Shown here piece after piece: positions 51,944-60,627 of a stretch of 64,000 nucleotides of DNA. The first letter of the stretch is position 1, and every line of letters starts with the position of its first letter. The position numbers and the translations under genes were made by a program. Under the pieces are notes generated by a model. The model saw only the letters and a program-made list of their open reading frames with translations. It made no database searches and was not told the DNA's origin. The stretch is from contig NZ_CP088952.1 of assembly GCF_021165955.1 (NCBI RefSeq), positions 992,001 to 1,056,000 of the forward strand, in the 5' to 3' direction. Source of the DNA: Massilia endophytica (GTDB taxonomy: Bacteria > Pseudomonadota > Gammaproteobacteria > Burkholderiales > Burkholderiaceae_D).

Positions 51944-53041
51944 ATGAACATCGCGAACGACCTGGAAGGCATGCGCCTGGCCCTGCAGTGGGCGGAGAAG
52001 GGGCTGTATACCACTTCCCCCAACCCCCATATCGGCTGCGTCATTGTGAAGGACGGCGCGGTGATCGGCGAAGGCGTCACCCAGCCCGCAGGGCAGGACC
52101 ATGCGGAAATCCAGGCGATGAAGGACGCGCAGCGCCGCGGCCACGACGTGCGCGGCGCCACCGCCTACGTCACGCTGGAACCCTGCAACCACTACGGCCG
52201 CACGCCGCCCTGTTCGGAAGCCCTGGTGGCATCGGGCCTGGGCCGCGTCGTCGCGGCGATGGAGGACCCCAATCCCCTGGTGGCGGGGCAGGGCATGGCC
52301 CGCCTGGCCGCCGCAGGCATCGCCACGGAAACGGGGCTCCTGGCGGAAGAGGCCTACGAACTCAATATCGGCTTCTTCTCGCGCATGCGGCGCCAACTGC
52401 CCTGGGTGCGCATGAAGACCGCCGCCAGCCTGGATGGCATGACGGCCCTGAACAATGGCCAGAGCCAGTGGATCACCGGCCCTGCGGCGCGTGCCGACGG
52501 CCATCACTGGCGCGCCCGCGCCTGCGCCATCCTCACCGGCATCGGCACCGTGAAGGCGGACGACCCCCTGCTCAATGTGCGCGAGGTGCAGACCCCGCGC
52601 CAGCCGCGCCGCATCGTGGTGGACAGCCGCCTCGATATCAGCCCCGGCGCCCGCATCCTGGAGGGCGGCGGCACCTGGATCGTGGCCGCCAGCAGCAACC
52701 ACGAGAAGGAGGCTGCCCTGCGCGACCGGGGCGCCGAGATCATCACCCTGCCCAACGCCCAGGGCAAGGTCGACCTGCCGGAACTCATGCGCGAGTTGGC
52801 ACGGCGCCAGATCAACGAGCTGCATGTGGAAGCGGGCACGAAGCTGAACGGCTCCCTGGTGCGCGAGGGCTGCGTGGACGAGCTGCTGCTCTACATGGCT
52901 CCCATGCTGCTGGGCGAGGCCCAGGGCATGTTTGCGCTGCCCCCGCTGACAGACCTGAGCGGCAGGAAGCAGCTAAAATTCCACGAGATCCGGCAAGTCG
53001 GCGACGATCTGCGCATCCTCGCCCGTTTCAACCCTCAATAA
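51944..53041 (+). CDS. ribD: Bifunctional pyrimidine deaminase/reductase RibD
   Basis: RibD performs two steps of riboflavin synthesis: deamination of the pyrimidine ring, then reduction of the ribosyl side chain with NADPH. This 365-residue protein has the zinc deaminase motif HAE at 53-55 and PCxxxGRTPPC with ligands C81 and C90, then a reductase domain (about residues 150-365) with KTAASLDGMTA and GIGTVKADDPLLNVR. It starts only 14 bp after fimT, so it may be transcribed from the pilus operon. ribE follows after 15 bp. Confidence 0.96.
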   Translation: MNIANDLEGMRLALQWAEKGLYTTSPNPHIGCVIVKDGAVIGEGVTQPAGQDHAEIQAMKDAQRRGHDVRGATAYVTLEPCNHYGRTPPCSEALVASGLGRVVAAMEDPNPLVAGQGMARLAAAGIATETGLLAEEAYELNIGFFSRMRRQLPWVRMKTAASLDGMTALNNGQSQWITGPAARADGHHWRARACAILTGIGTVKADDPLLNVREVQTPRQPRRIVVDSRLDISPGARILEGGGTWIVAASSNHEKEAALRDRGAEIITLPNAQGKVDLPELMRELARRQINELHVEAGTKLNGSLVREGCVDELLLYMAPMLLGEAQGMFALPPLTDLSGRKQLKFHEIRQVGDDLRILARFNPQ

Positions 53042-53056
53042 GAAGATTGGTATCCC

Positions 53057-53701
53057 ATGTTTACTGGAATCGTGGCCGCCGTCGGCCAAATCAAATCCGT
53101 CACGCCGCTGCCCGGCGGGCATGACGCGGGCGTGCGCCTGGACATCGATGCGGGCAGCCTGCCGCTGGCCGATGTGGCCCTGGGCGACTCCATCGCCATC
53201 AACGGCGCCTGCATGACAGTGGTGGAAAAGACCGGCGGAAGCTTCACGGTTGACGTGTCGCGCGAAAGCCTGAACTGCACCGTGGGCCTGGATGCGCCGG
53301 GCGAAGTGAATCTGGAAAAGGCGCTGACCCTGGCCGAGCGCCTGGGCGGCCATCTCGTGTCCGGACACGTGGACGGCCTGGGCGTGGTGCGCAAGTTCGA
53401 ACCCGTGGGCGAATCCTGGGAGCTGGTGATCGAGGCGCCGCGCAATATCGCCAAGTACCTGGCCTTCAAGGGTTCCATCGTCGTGAACGGCGTGTCGCTG
53501 ACCGTCAACCGCGTGCAGGACATCGGCAGCGGCGCCGATCTCGTTTGCCAGTTCTCCATCAACCTCATTCCGCACACCATCCAGGTCACCACGCTCAAGC
53601 ACCTGACCGTGGGCGCGCGCGTGAACCTGGAGATCGACCTGATCGCACGCTACGTCGAGCGCATGCTCTCGCTCACCAGCACGGACGAAGTCAAGCGGTG
53701 A
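53057..53701 (+). CDS. ribE: Riboflavin synthase, alpha subunit
   Basis: RibE joins two molecules of lumazine to make riboflavin. This 214-residue protein begins with MFTGIVAAVG and has two lumazine-binding barrel repeats; the second is marked by ERLGGHLVSGHVDG. The start at 53057 is the MFTGI start typical of the family. The next gene starts inside its stop codon with GTG. Confidence 0.97.
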   Translation: MFTGIVAAVGQIKSVTPLPGGHDAGVRLDIDAGSLPLADVALGDSIAINGACMTVVEKTGGSFTVDVSRESLNCTVGLDAPGEVNLEKALTLAERLGGHLVSGHVDGLGVVRKFEPVGESWELVIEAPRNIAKYLAFKGSIVVNGVSLTVNRVQDIGSGADLVCQFSINLIPHTIQVTTLKHLTVGARVNLEIDLIARYVERMLSLTSTDEVKR

Positions 53702-54630
53702 AACCCAGCCTCGCGCTGCTGTGCCTTGCGGCCGCCAGCGCGCAGGCCTCGGGGCCCTTGCGCTTCGAGCCCGCCGGTCCGCAGCATATGCCCCCTGCTA
53801 CCGTGTGCCAGCAGCCCATTCCCGCCGCGCGGGCGGAAGCCGCGACTCCCGATTCGGCGGCGGTGCAGGCGCTGGCGGATTCTCCGCAGTTCGCGAGCAT
53901 GCAGCCCCTGTTCGATGCCGCGCGTCCCCAGGTCATGTGGTGGATACGCCATGCGGGCGCCATCAACCTGCAGTCCGTGCTCACGGCCTTCCACGAAGCG
54001 AACCACATGCTGGACTTCGCCCTCTCGGATTGCCACAAGGGGAAGGCAGTCTACTTCTTCCGCGGCCGGACCTATGTGACCGACTACCAGCGCGGCGAGG
54101 CTCCCGCTTTTTCCATCGCGGCCAGCGAGATCCCGGCGCGCTTCAAGACGGCGCTGGGCCGCTATGCCGTCTACTTCGGGGACCCGGGCGTGTACCGGGG
54201 CGATTTCTTCCCCCTGATCGATGAACTGAACGCCCATGTCGGCGGCGCCGAGTTCGAGCTCGCCGCGGCGGCAACGCCTCTCTACCGGGAACTGGCGGGG
54301 CAGGTTAACGCCATCGACGGCAATATCGGCGGCATGGCCGACTTCATGCTCTATACCGTGAGCTACCTGAAAGCCCTGCGCAAGAGCGATCCGGAGGCTT
54401 ACCGCCTGCTGGCGTCGCGCCGCACTGCGCTGGAGCACGTGCAGCGCCTGTGGAGCGCCGCGGAGGCGGTGCTGGAAAAGGCGGTGCATCTGGCGCCCGA
54501 GCGGGGAGGCATCTACCGCTATCCCGCCGAGGCGCTCAAGGCTGTCTATTCGCCGGACATGCTGGGCGAGCTCGATGCCATCGGCATCCGCCACGCCCAG
54601 CGTGCGCCCGGGCTCACTGCTTCGGAATGA
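53698..54630 (+). CDS. Secreted protein with an HExxH motif, function unknown
   Basis: I do not recognise a family. The 310-residue protein has a Sec signal (KPSLALLCLAAASAQA) and a mainly helical mature part. HEANH at residues 99-103 fits the HExxH zinc-protease motif, in the context VLTAFHEANHMLDFALSDC. A possible third ligand cannot be assigned. The start is GTG at 53698, overlapping the ribE stop (GTGA), so it is translationally coupled. Its last 17 bp overlap the convergent DUF885 gene. Peptidase function is inference from the motif alone. Confidence 0.6.
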   Translation: MKPSLALLCLAAASAQASGPLRFEPAGPQHMPPATVCQQPIPAARAEAATPDSAAVQALADSPQFASMQPLFDAARPQVMWWIRHAGAINLQSVLTAFHEANHMLDFALSDCHKGKAVYFFRGRTYVTDYQRGEAPAFSIAASEIPARFKTALGRYAVYFGDPGVYRGDFFPLIDELNAHVGGAEFELAAAATPLYRELAGQVNAIDGNIGGMADFMLYTVSYLKALRKSDPEAYRLLASRRTALEHVQRLWSAAEAVLEKAVHLAPERGGIYRYPAEALKAVYSPDMLGELDAIGIRHAQRAPGLTASE

Positions 54631-56359
54631 ATTCTTCGAGCACGGCCTGCTTCATCAGGTCCGGCGGCAGGATGCCCTGCGAGATGATGAAGTCATTGAA
54701 GGCGCGCAGGCGGAAGCGCGAACCCAGCGCTATCTCGGCCTGCGTCTTCAGGGCGCGCAGCTTCACGTAGCCGTAGTAGTAGGACGTGGCCTGGCCCGGC
54801 ATGCGGTAGGAGTAGCGGTCCACCTCCGACTGGGCGAATGGCTCGGAGAGCACCACCTCCTGCATCAGGAATTTCTTCGCTTCCTCCGGCGTCATGCGGC
54901 CCAGGTTGATCTGCGGGTCGAGCAGGGCGCGCGCCATGCGCAGCAGGCGGGCCTGCAGGGACACCAGCTGGCCTTCCGGCGGCATGAAAGGCAGGATCAG
55001 CGCCTCCGAGTACAGGCCCCAGCCTTCCGAGTTTGCACTGTTGAAGGCAAAGTTGGCGCGGGCGATGGACATGCCCTGTTCCACAATGGACGCGAACTGC
55101 AGCTCGTGGCCGGGACGGGCCTCGTGCGCCGTCAGCGTCCAGGCCATGGCCGCGAAATCGAAGTCGTTCATGCGCTCCGTGGTTTTCGCGTTCGGGTTCG
55201 ACAGCGGAATCACGAATTCGCCGTATTCGCCGGTATTGCCGATCAGGCGCGGCGGCGTCATGAAGGGGGCGGGCGAGCGGGCCGCCTCGGCGCCGGTCGC
55301 GGTGCGGATGTTGGCGTCGCGCGCCGGCAGGGTCACGAGTTCGTTCCTGCGGATCAGGCCCTCGATATCCTTCAGGCGCTCGCGGTAGTAAGGGAGCAGA
55401 TTGTCCGGCGCGATCTGCTCCTTTTTCAGTTCGCGGATCACGTCGCGGTAGTCGGAGGAGGGCAGCTTGCGCTGGGCGGCGATCACGTTGGCCACCACCT
55501 GCATCTGGTCGCGCACCTCCTGGAAGTCGAAGCCCGCCCGTTCGATCATCTGTTCCGGCGCGATATCCACGCCTTCGTTGGACAGGCGGTTCACGTAGAT
55601 GGCGAGCGGCAGGCGCACTTCCTTGCGGGCGCGGGGCACGATGGCGCTGCGCGTCCAGTCGTCGTAAGCCTTCACCTGCGCGGCGAGCGCGGCCAGGTCA
55701 GCCTCCCAGCCCGCGAGCTTCGCCTTGCGGAACAGGTCTGCCAGGCCCTCCATATAGGTGGGGCTGTTGCTCAGCGCTTCTTCCAGCTCGCCGATATAGG
55801 GGCCGATCAGCTCCTTGCGGCCCATGCGCTCTTCCGTGCGGTCGCGCGCCAGCACGGCGATGGGCGTGTAGCCGTTCTCCTTGCCCGCATAGCGCTTCAG
55901 GCGCTTGATGGCAGCAGCTTGGCGCTCAGGCTTGTTGCGCGGATCGAGCAGGGTGCGCAGGCCGTCGAATACCAGCTCGCTCACATTGACGTATTTGAGC
56001 AGGTGCCTGCGCTCCAGCTTCATGGTCTCGATCTTCTTCACCCGCGAGCTGATGAGGATGTCGAGATCCTGCTTCACTTTCGGGTCGCGCTCCTTTGCGT
56101 GCAGCTGGCGCAGGGAAGCGAGGCGCTTCTCGGTATCGGCCAGCTCGCGTTCGTAGTCGCGCGGCTTGAAGTCGGCGACGGCCGTATCGAACTCCGCGTT
56201 GCCAAGCTGGCTCGATTCTTCCGGCGAGTACTTGCCGATGTCCTGCAGCACGGGCTGGGAGAGGGCGTCGCTGCGCGCGACCCAGGCGGAGGAGGCGGCG
56301 AAGGCGCTGCCGGAAACGAGGAGGAGGGCGATGCGGAGAGCGAGGCGGGCTGCGGACAT
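54614..56359 (-). CDS. DUF885 family peptidase, exported
   Basis: This 581-residue protein belongs to the DUF885 family, a relative of metallopeptidases with gluzincin-like helical folds. The signature HEARPGH is at residues 412-418, and the later motif NSEGWGLYSEAL also matches. The N-terminal signal ends near FAAS (residue 23). DUF885 proteins are exported peptidases or lipoproteins in many proteobacteria; the substrate is unknown. It is convergent with the HExxH protein gene. Confidence 0.9.
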   Translation of the reverse strand: MSAARLALRIALLLVSGSAFAASSAWVARSDALSQPVLQDIGKYSPEESSQLGNAEFDTAVADFKPRDYERELADTEKRLASLRQLHAKERDPKVKQDLDILISSRVKKIETMKLERRHLLKYVNVSELVFDGLRTLLDPRNKPERQAAAIKRLKRYAGKENGYTPIAVLARDRTEERMGRKELIGPYIGELEEALSNSPTYMEGLADLFRKAKLAGWEADLAALAAQVKAYDDWTRSAIVPRARKEVRLPLAIYVNRLSNEGVDIAPEQMIERAGFDFQEVRDQMQVVANVIAAQRKLPSSDYRDVIRELKKEQIAPDNLLPYYRERLKDIEGLIRRNELVTLPARDANIRTATGAEAARSPAPFMTPPRLIGNTGEYGEFVIPLSNPNAKTTERMNDFDFAAMAWTLTAHEARPGHELQFASIVEQGMSIARANFAFNSANSEGWGLYSEALILPFMPPEGQLVSLQARLLRMARALLDPQINLGRMTPEEAKKFLMQEVVLSEPFAQSEVDRYSYRMPGQATSYYYGYVKLRALKTQAEIALGSRFRLRAFNDFIISQGILPPDLMKQAVLEEFIPKQ

Positions 56360-56418
56360 GGAATCCCTTTCAAGAATGGGCGGGCAAGGGATTGTAAGCC
56401 CAAAGCCCGCCGTTCAAA

Positions 56419-56841
56419 TCACTGCAATGTTGCGTCGAGCGTGATCTTCGTGTTCAGGAGCTTCGATACCGGGCAGCCCGCCTTGGCCTTGCCCGCCAGC
56501 TCCTGGAATTTCGCGTTGTCCGCGCCGGGAATTTTCGCCTGCAGCGTGAGATGGACGGCCGTGATGGCAAAGCCGTCGTCCACCTTGTCCAGGGTGACTT
56601 CCGCCCTGGTTTCCATTTTCTCGGCGGTGAGCCCCGCTTCGCCCAGGATCAGCGACAGCGCCATCGTGAAGCAGCCCGCGTGCGCCGCTCCGATCAACTC
56701 CTCGGGATTCGTGCCCGGCTTGCCCTCGAAACGGCTGGCGAAGCCATAGGGGTAGTCCTTCATTGCGCCGCTCTGGGTGCTGATCGCGCCTTTGCCGTCC
56801 TTGATGCCGCCGGACCAGACGGCCGAACCGGAAGTCTTCAT
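56419..56841 (-). CDS. OsmC/Ohr family peroxiredoxin
   Basis: OsmC-type enzymes reduce organic hydroperoxides with two cysteines. This 140-residue protein has the first Cys in AAHAGCFTMAL and the second in KAGCPVSKLL, which is the normal pair. The start at 56841 gives the usual N-terminus MKTSGSAVWSGG. It is a single gene between a peptidase and the signalling gene. OsmC and Ohr are hard to separate by motif; the short N-terminus and the spacing suit OsmC. Confidence 0.92.
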   Translation of the reverse strand: MKTSGSAVWSGGIKDGKGAISTQSGAMKDYPYGFASRFEGKPGTNPEELIGAAHAGCFTMALSLILGEAGLTAEKMETRAEVTLDKVDDGFAITAVHLTLQAKIPGADNAKFQELAGKAKAGCPVSKLLNTKITLDATLQ

Positions 56842-56910
56842 CGCATGCTCCTTCAGGAAGTTTGGGGGCATTCATCTTATGCCGAACGCCCCGGCCGTGC
56901 CGCACAGGAG

Positions 56911-59900
56911 TCAGCCGAGGCGGCGTTCGCCGGGAGACTCGGCCCGGCGGAAGGCGTCGCGCACGGTTTCGCGCAGCTCGTCGTCGTCCCAGGGCTTGCT
57001 GAGGAATTTGTAGACGGCGCCGCGGTTGATGGCATCCTTGACGCTCGTGAGGTCGGCGTAGCCGGAAAGGATCATGCGCACCGTATCGGGATAGAGTTCC
57101 TTGGCGCGCGCCATGAATTCGGTGCCCTGCATCTCGGGCATGCGCTGGTCCGAGATGACTACCTGCACATCGTTGCTGGCCAGGAGTTCGAGGCCCTGCT
57201 TGCCGCTGCCCGCCGAGAGAATGCGGTAGCCCTCGCGCCGGAACAGCCGCTCCAGCGAGGAAAGGACGCTTGGCTCGTCATCCACCAGCAGCAGGGTGCG
57301 CGGCGTCTTGCTTTCTTCGCCAGCGGGCTTCAGGCAGCGCTGCTCGCGCAGCAGGGCCGCCAGGTCTTCGGCGGGCAGGGGCCTGCTGAAGAGGAAGCCC
57401 TGGATCTTGTCGCAGCCCATGGAGCGCAGGAAGTTCAGCTGGCCCTCCGTTTCCACCCCCTCCGCCACCACCACGAGGTTCAGGCCGTGCGCCAGCGCCG
57501 CCGTGGCGCGGGCGATGGCCGCGCTGCGTGGCTCGCTGGTGATGTTGCGCACGAAGGTCTGGTCGATCTTCAGCTTGTCCAGCCGGAAGCGCGAGAGATA
57601 GCCGAGCGAGGAGTAGCCCGTTCCGAAGTCGTCCAGCGAAATGGAGACGCCCATGGCGGAAAGCTCGTTCAGCTGCATCTGCGTATGCTCGCTGTCGTGC
57701 ATCATCACGCTTTCGGTCAGCTCCACTTCCAGATACTGTGGCGCCAGGCCGCTGCAATTGAGGGCGCTGCGCACCACGGCGGGCAGGTTCCCCGCCGCGA
57801 ACTGGCGCGCGGAGACATTCACCGCCACCGTCAGCGGCGGAAGTCCGGCCGCCTGCCAGGCCTTGTTCTGGCGGCAGGCTTCCTCGATCACCCAGTTCCC
57901 GATGGGGAGTATCAGGCCGCTGTCCTCGGCCAGTGGTATGAAATCGGCGGGCGAGATCGGTCCCAGCTCGGCGCTGTTCCAGCGCAGCAGCGCCTCCATG
58001 CCGGAGACATGGCCGTCGCGCAGCGAAACCTGGGGCTGGTAATGCAGCTGAAGTTCCTTGCGCTCGATGGCGTGCCGCAGCTGAACTTCCAGCGACATCC
58101 AGCGCAGGGCGTGCGCGTTCATCTCACCGGTATAGAAATGCAGGCCGTTGCGGCCCGAGTCCTTCACGTGGGAGAGGGCTACGTCCGCCCCGATCAGGAG
58201 GGCCCCCGGGGTGGCGCCGTCGCGCGGATAGATGCTGATGCCCACGCTCGCCGTGACGTACACTTCCTGCCCATTGAGGCGCACAGGCTGGGAGATCTGC
58301 TCCATCAGCCGCCGTGCGCAGACGATCACGTCGTCCACATCCTGGCAGCGCGTGAGCATCATCGCGAATTCGTCGGCCCCCAGGTGGGCCAGGGTGTCGC
58401 CCGGCGATACGATGTCCGACACTCGGGCGGCAATCTCCTGCAACAGGGCGTCGCCCGCGTCGTGCCCCAGGGCGTCGTTGATGCGCTGAAGGCGGTCGAT
58501 GTTGAACAGCATGAGGGCCACCTGCCTGCCGCCATGTTCGGCCGCCGTCATGGCCAGCTGCAGCCGGTCGTTCAGCAGGTTGCGGTTGGGGAGCAGGGTC
58601 AGGGGATCGTGGTTGCTCAGGAAGTCCAGCTGGTGGTGGGCTTCCTTCAGGGCGCTGATGTCGCTCGATACCGAAACGTAGCCCGTCACCTTTTCGCGCT
58701 GGTCGCGCACGGCGTTGATGCTGATCCGCTCGGGATACACCTGGCCGTTCTTGCGCCGGTTCCAGATCTCGCCGCGCCACTGCCCCTGCTGTTCCAGCCC
58801 CTGCCAGATGGAGCGGTAGAAGGCGCTGTCATGGCGGCCCGAGCGCAGCAGGCGCGGATTCTGGCCCAGCACCTCGGCCTCCCGGTAGCCCGTGATCTGC
58901 TCGAAGGCAGGATTGACGGCAATGATCCTCGCCTCCGCATCGGTCATCATGATGCTTTCCTGGGTGCTGTCGAAGACCTGGGCCGACAGGCGCAGGCGGT
59001 CCTCCAGCGCGCGCCGCGCGCTGGTGTCGCGCAGGATCACGGTAAACATCTTCTCGTCGCCGATGTTTACCACCGCCAGAGAGAGTTCGGCGCTGAACTC
59101 CTCGCCGTTCTTGCGCACCCCGAACAGCTCCACCACGCGGCCGCTGTAGAAACGCTCGCTTGTCTTGCGGTAGCGCTCGAAGCGCTCCAGGTGTTCCTCC
59201 AGCGAGCGCTGCGAGATCAGCTTGAGCACCGGCTGGCCCATCATCTCGTCCGCCCGGTAGCCGAACATGGCTTCGGCGGCGCGGTTGAAGTGGAGCACGC
59301 GCTGCTGCTCGTCCAGGCTGATGATGGCGTCCGGCGCGGACTGGGTCATGGCGCGGTAGCGCGCCTCGCTGGCCCGCAGGGCCGCATCGGCCGTGCGGCG
59401 GGCCGATACCTCCATCTGCAGCTGGGCCGCATGGCGCTGCACCACCTCGTACAGGTTCATGTTCTCGTAGGCCACCGCCAGCTGCGCGGCCAGCATGCGG
59501 ATGAACTGTTCGTCCTTGTCGTCGAAGCAGGGCGCGCTGCGCCGGTCTGCGGCGTACAGCCAGCCGTAGAGATGGTACTGGTCGCGCACCGCAAGTCCCA
59601 GCAGGTTGCGCACCGGCGGATGGCCCGCTGGCAGCGGCGGCATGTCGCCATCCGCGCCGCAGCGCCGCAGCACGCCGTCTTCCGCCATCAGGGCGCCCGG
59701 AAAGGCCGCCCTGTCCATCGGCACCGGATGCAGCACGGCGGCATCCACCCCCACCGCTTCCACCTGCTGGACCTTCGCCTCGTTTGCATCGAGCAGGCAG
59801 AGGGCGACGATGTCCGCATCCAGGATCTGGGCCGCCGACTGGCAGAAGAGGGCGGCCATGCCCGCCGCTTCGCGTTCCCCGTTCAGGCGCAGGCTCAGTT

Positions 59901-60354
59901 CATGCAGGGCGGCCATGCGGTCCACGGTATTGTGGCTGGCGGGCGGCTCCGGATAGTGGTGGGGACGGGCCGGGGCATCGGGCGCCTTGCCGCCCAGTTC
60001 CGATGCGATGGCGTCCAGGATCACCTGGGGCTCGGCGGGCTTGGGCAGCACGGTGCGCACGCCGCAGCTGGCGGCCATGGTGCGCAGCTCGGGCAGGGCA
60101 TAGGTGGCGCTGAAGAAGATGACGGGCGTGTGCGCCAGGTCGGGATAGCTGCGCAGGCGCTGCACGAGTTCATAGCCGTCCATGGTCGGCATGAGAATGT
60201 CCGTGATGATCAGGTCGGGCCGGTGTTCGGTGGCCAGGGCCAGCGCCTCCGCGCCGTCCGCCGCCTCCAATACCGCATGCTCCGTGAAGCCGAGCAGGGT
60301 CAGCAGATATTGCCGGTTGGTGGGACGGTCGTCGACGATCAGTATGGTGGACAT
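56911..60354 (-). CDS. Multidomain cyclic-di-GMP regulator: REC, GAF, PAS, PAS, GGDEF, EAL, REC
   Basis: This 1147-residue cytoplasmic protein carries a receiver with phospho-acceptor D52 (residues 1-120), a GAF-like domain (about 145-305), two PAS domains (about 330-450 and 455-575), a GGDEF domain (about 580-745), an EAL domain (about 755-1005) and a second receiver (about 1020-1140, acceptor D1069). The GGDEF motif is degenerate (GADEF, 659-663), so cyclase activity is doubtful. The EAL domain has E787-A788-L789, D908-D909 in DDFGTGYSSL, and AEGVETE, so phosphodiesterase activity is likely. The C-terminal receiver resembles the RpfG-type receivers (SDQRMPEMQGTEF). No kinase gene is adjacent. 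Confidence 0.94.
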   Translation of the reverse strand: MSTILIVDDRPTNRQYLLTLLGFTEHAVLEAADGAEALALATEHRPDLIITDILMPTMDGYELVQRLRSYPDLAHTPVIFFSATYALPELRTMAASCGVRTVLPKPAEPQVILDAIASELGGKAPDAPARPHHYPEPPASHNTVDRMAALHELSLRLNGEREAAGMAALFCQSAAQILDADIVALCLLDANEAKVQQVEAVGVDAAVLHPVPMDRAAFPGALMAEDGVLRRCGADGDMPPLPAGHPPVRNLLGLAVRDQYHLYGWLYAADRRSAPCFDDKDEQFIRMLAAQLAVAYENMNLYEVVQRHAAQLQMEVSARRTADAALRASEARYRAMTQSAPDAIISLDEQQRVLHFNRAAEAMFGYRADEMMGQPVLKLISQRSLEEHLERFERYRKTSERFYSGRVVELFGVRKNGEEFSAELSLAVVNIGDEKMFTVILRDTSARRALEDRLRLSAQVFDSTQESIMMTDAEARIIAVNPAFEQITGYREAEVLGQNPRLLRSGRHDSAFYRSIWQGLEQQGQWRGEIWNRRKNGQVYPERISINAVRDQREKVTGYVSVSSDISALKEAHHQLDFLSNHDPLTLLPNRNLLNDRLQLAMTAAEHGGRQVALMLFNIDRLQRINDALGHDAGDALLQEIAARVSDIVSPGDTLAHLGADEFAMMLTRCQDVDDVIVCARRLMEQISQPVRLNGQEVYVTASVGISIYPRDGATPGALLIGADVALSHVKDSGRNGLHFYTGEMNAHALRWMSLEVQLRHAIERKELQLHYQPQVSLRDGHVSGMEALLRWNSAELGPISPADFIPLAEDSGLILPIGNWVIEEACRQNKAWQAAGLPPLTVAVNVSARQFAAGNLPAVVRSALNCSGLAPQYLEVELTESVMMHDSEHTQMQLNELSAMGVSISLDDFGTGYSSLGYLSRFRLDKLKIDQTFVRNITSEPRSAAIARATAALAHGLNLVVVAEGVETEGQLNFLRSMGCDKIQGFLFSRPLPAEDLAALLREQRCLKPAGEESKTPRTLLLVDDEPSVLSSLERLFRREGYRILSAGSGKQGLELLASNDVQVVISDQRMPEMQGTEFMARAKELYPDTVRMILSGYADLTSVKDAINRGAVYKFLSKPWDDDELRETVRDAFRRAESPGERRLG

Positions 60355-60627
60355 TGTGGCCAGGCTGAGTGCGGAGTTCCTCGTTTTTATGCTACTCCCA
60401 CAGGCTGTGGAGCAGGCGCACGGCTTTGCTATTGCTATGCATCTTATGCCAGTGCGGAAGAGCTTGCCTAATGTTTTCTTGGTAGTGTGTGCAGATTAAC
60501 AACTTCTCGGTATTCGTGGACACACCCGGCGGTTTTACGGTGAGGCGGCGGCAAATCCTTTAAAATAGCGGGTTGATACTGTGGCATGCGTTTGCCTTGC
60601 CACTTCCGCAATGAAGGAAGAATTTTT

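Noticed and set aside
56551..60471. A 1306-codon plus-strand open frame opposite the REC/GGDEF/EAL gene.
   Set aside because: Composition is that of an antisense frame, and it crosses the OsmC gene and the signalling gene, both well supported on the other strand.
60355..60627. FMN riboswitch before ribBA.
   Set aside because: The conserved RFN element sequences (such as the AGGATTCC and GGGCAG-type blocks) are not present in this stretch.
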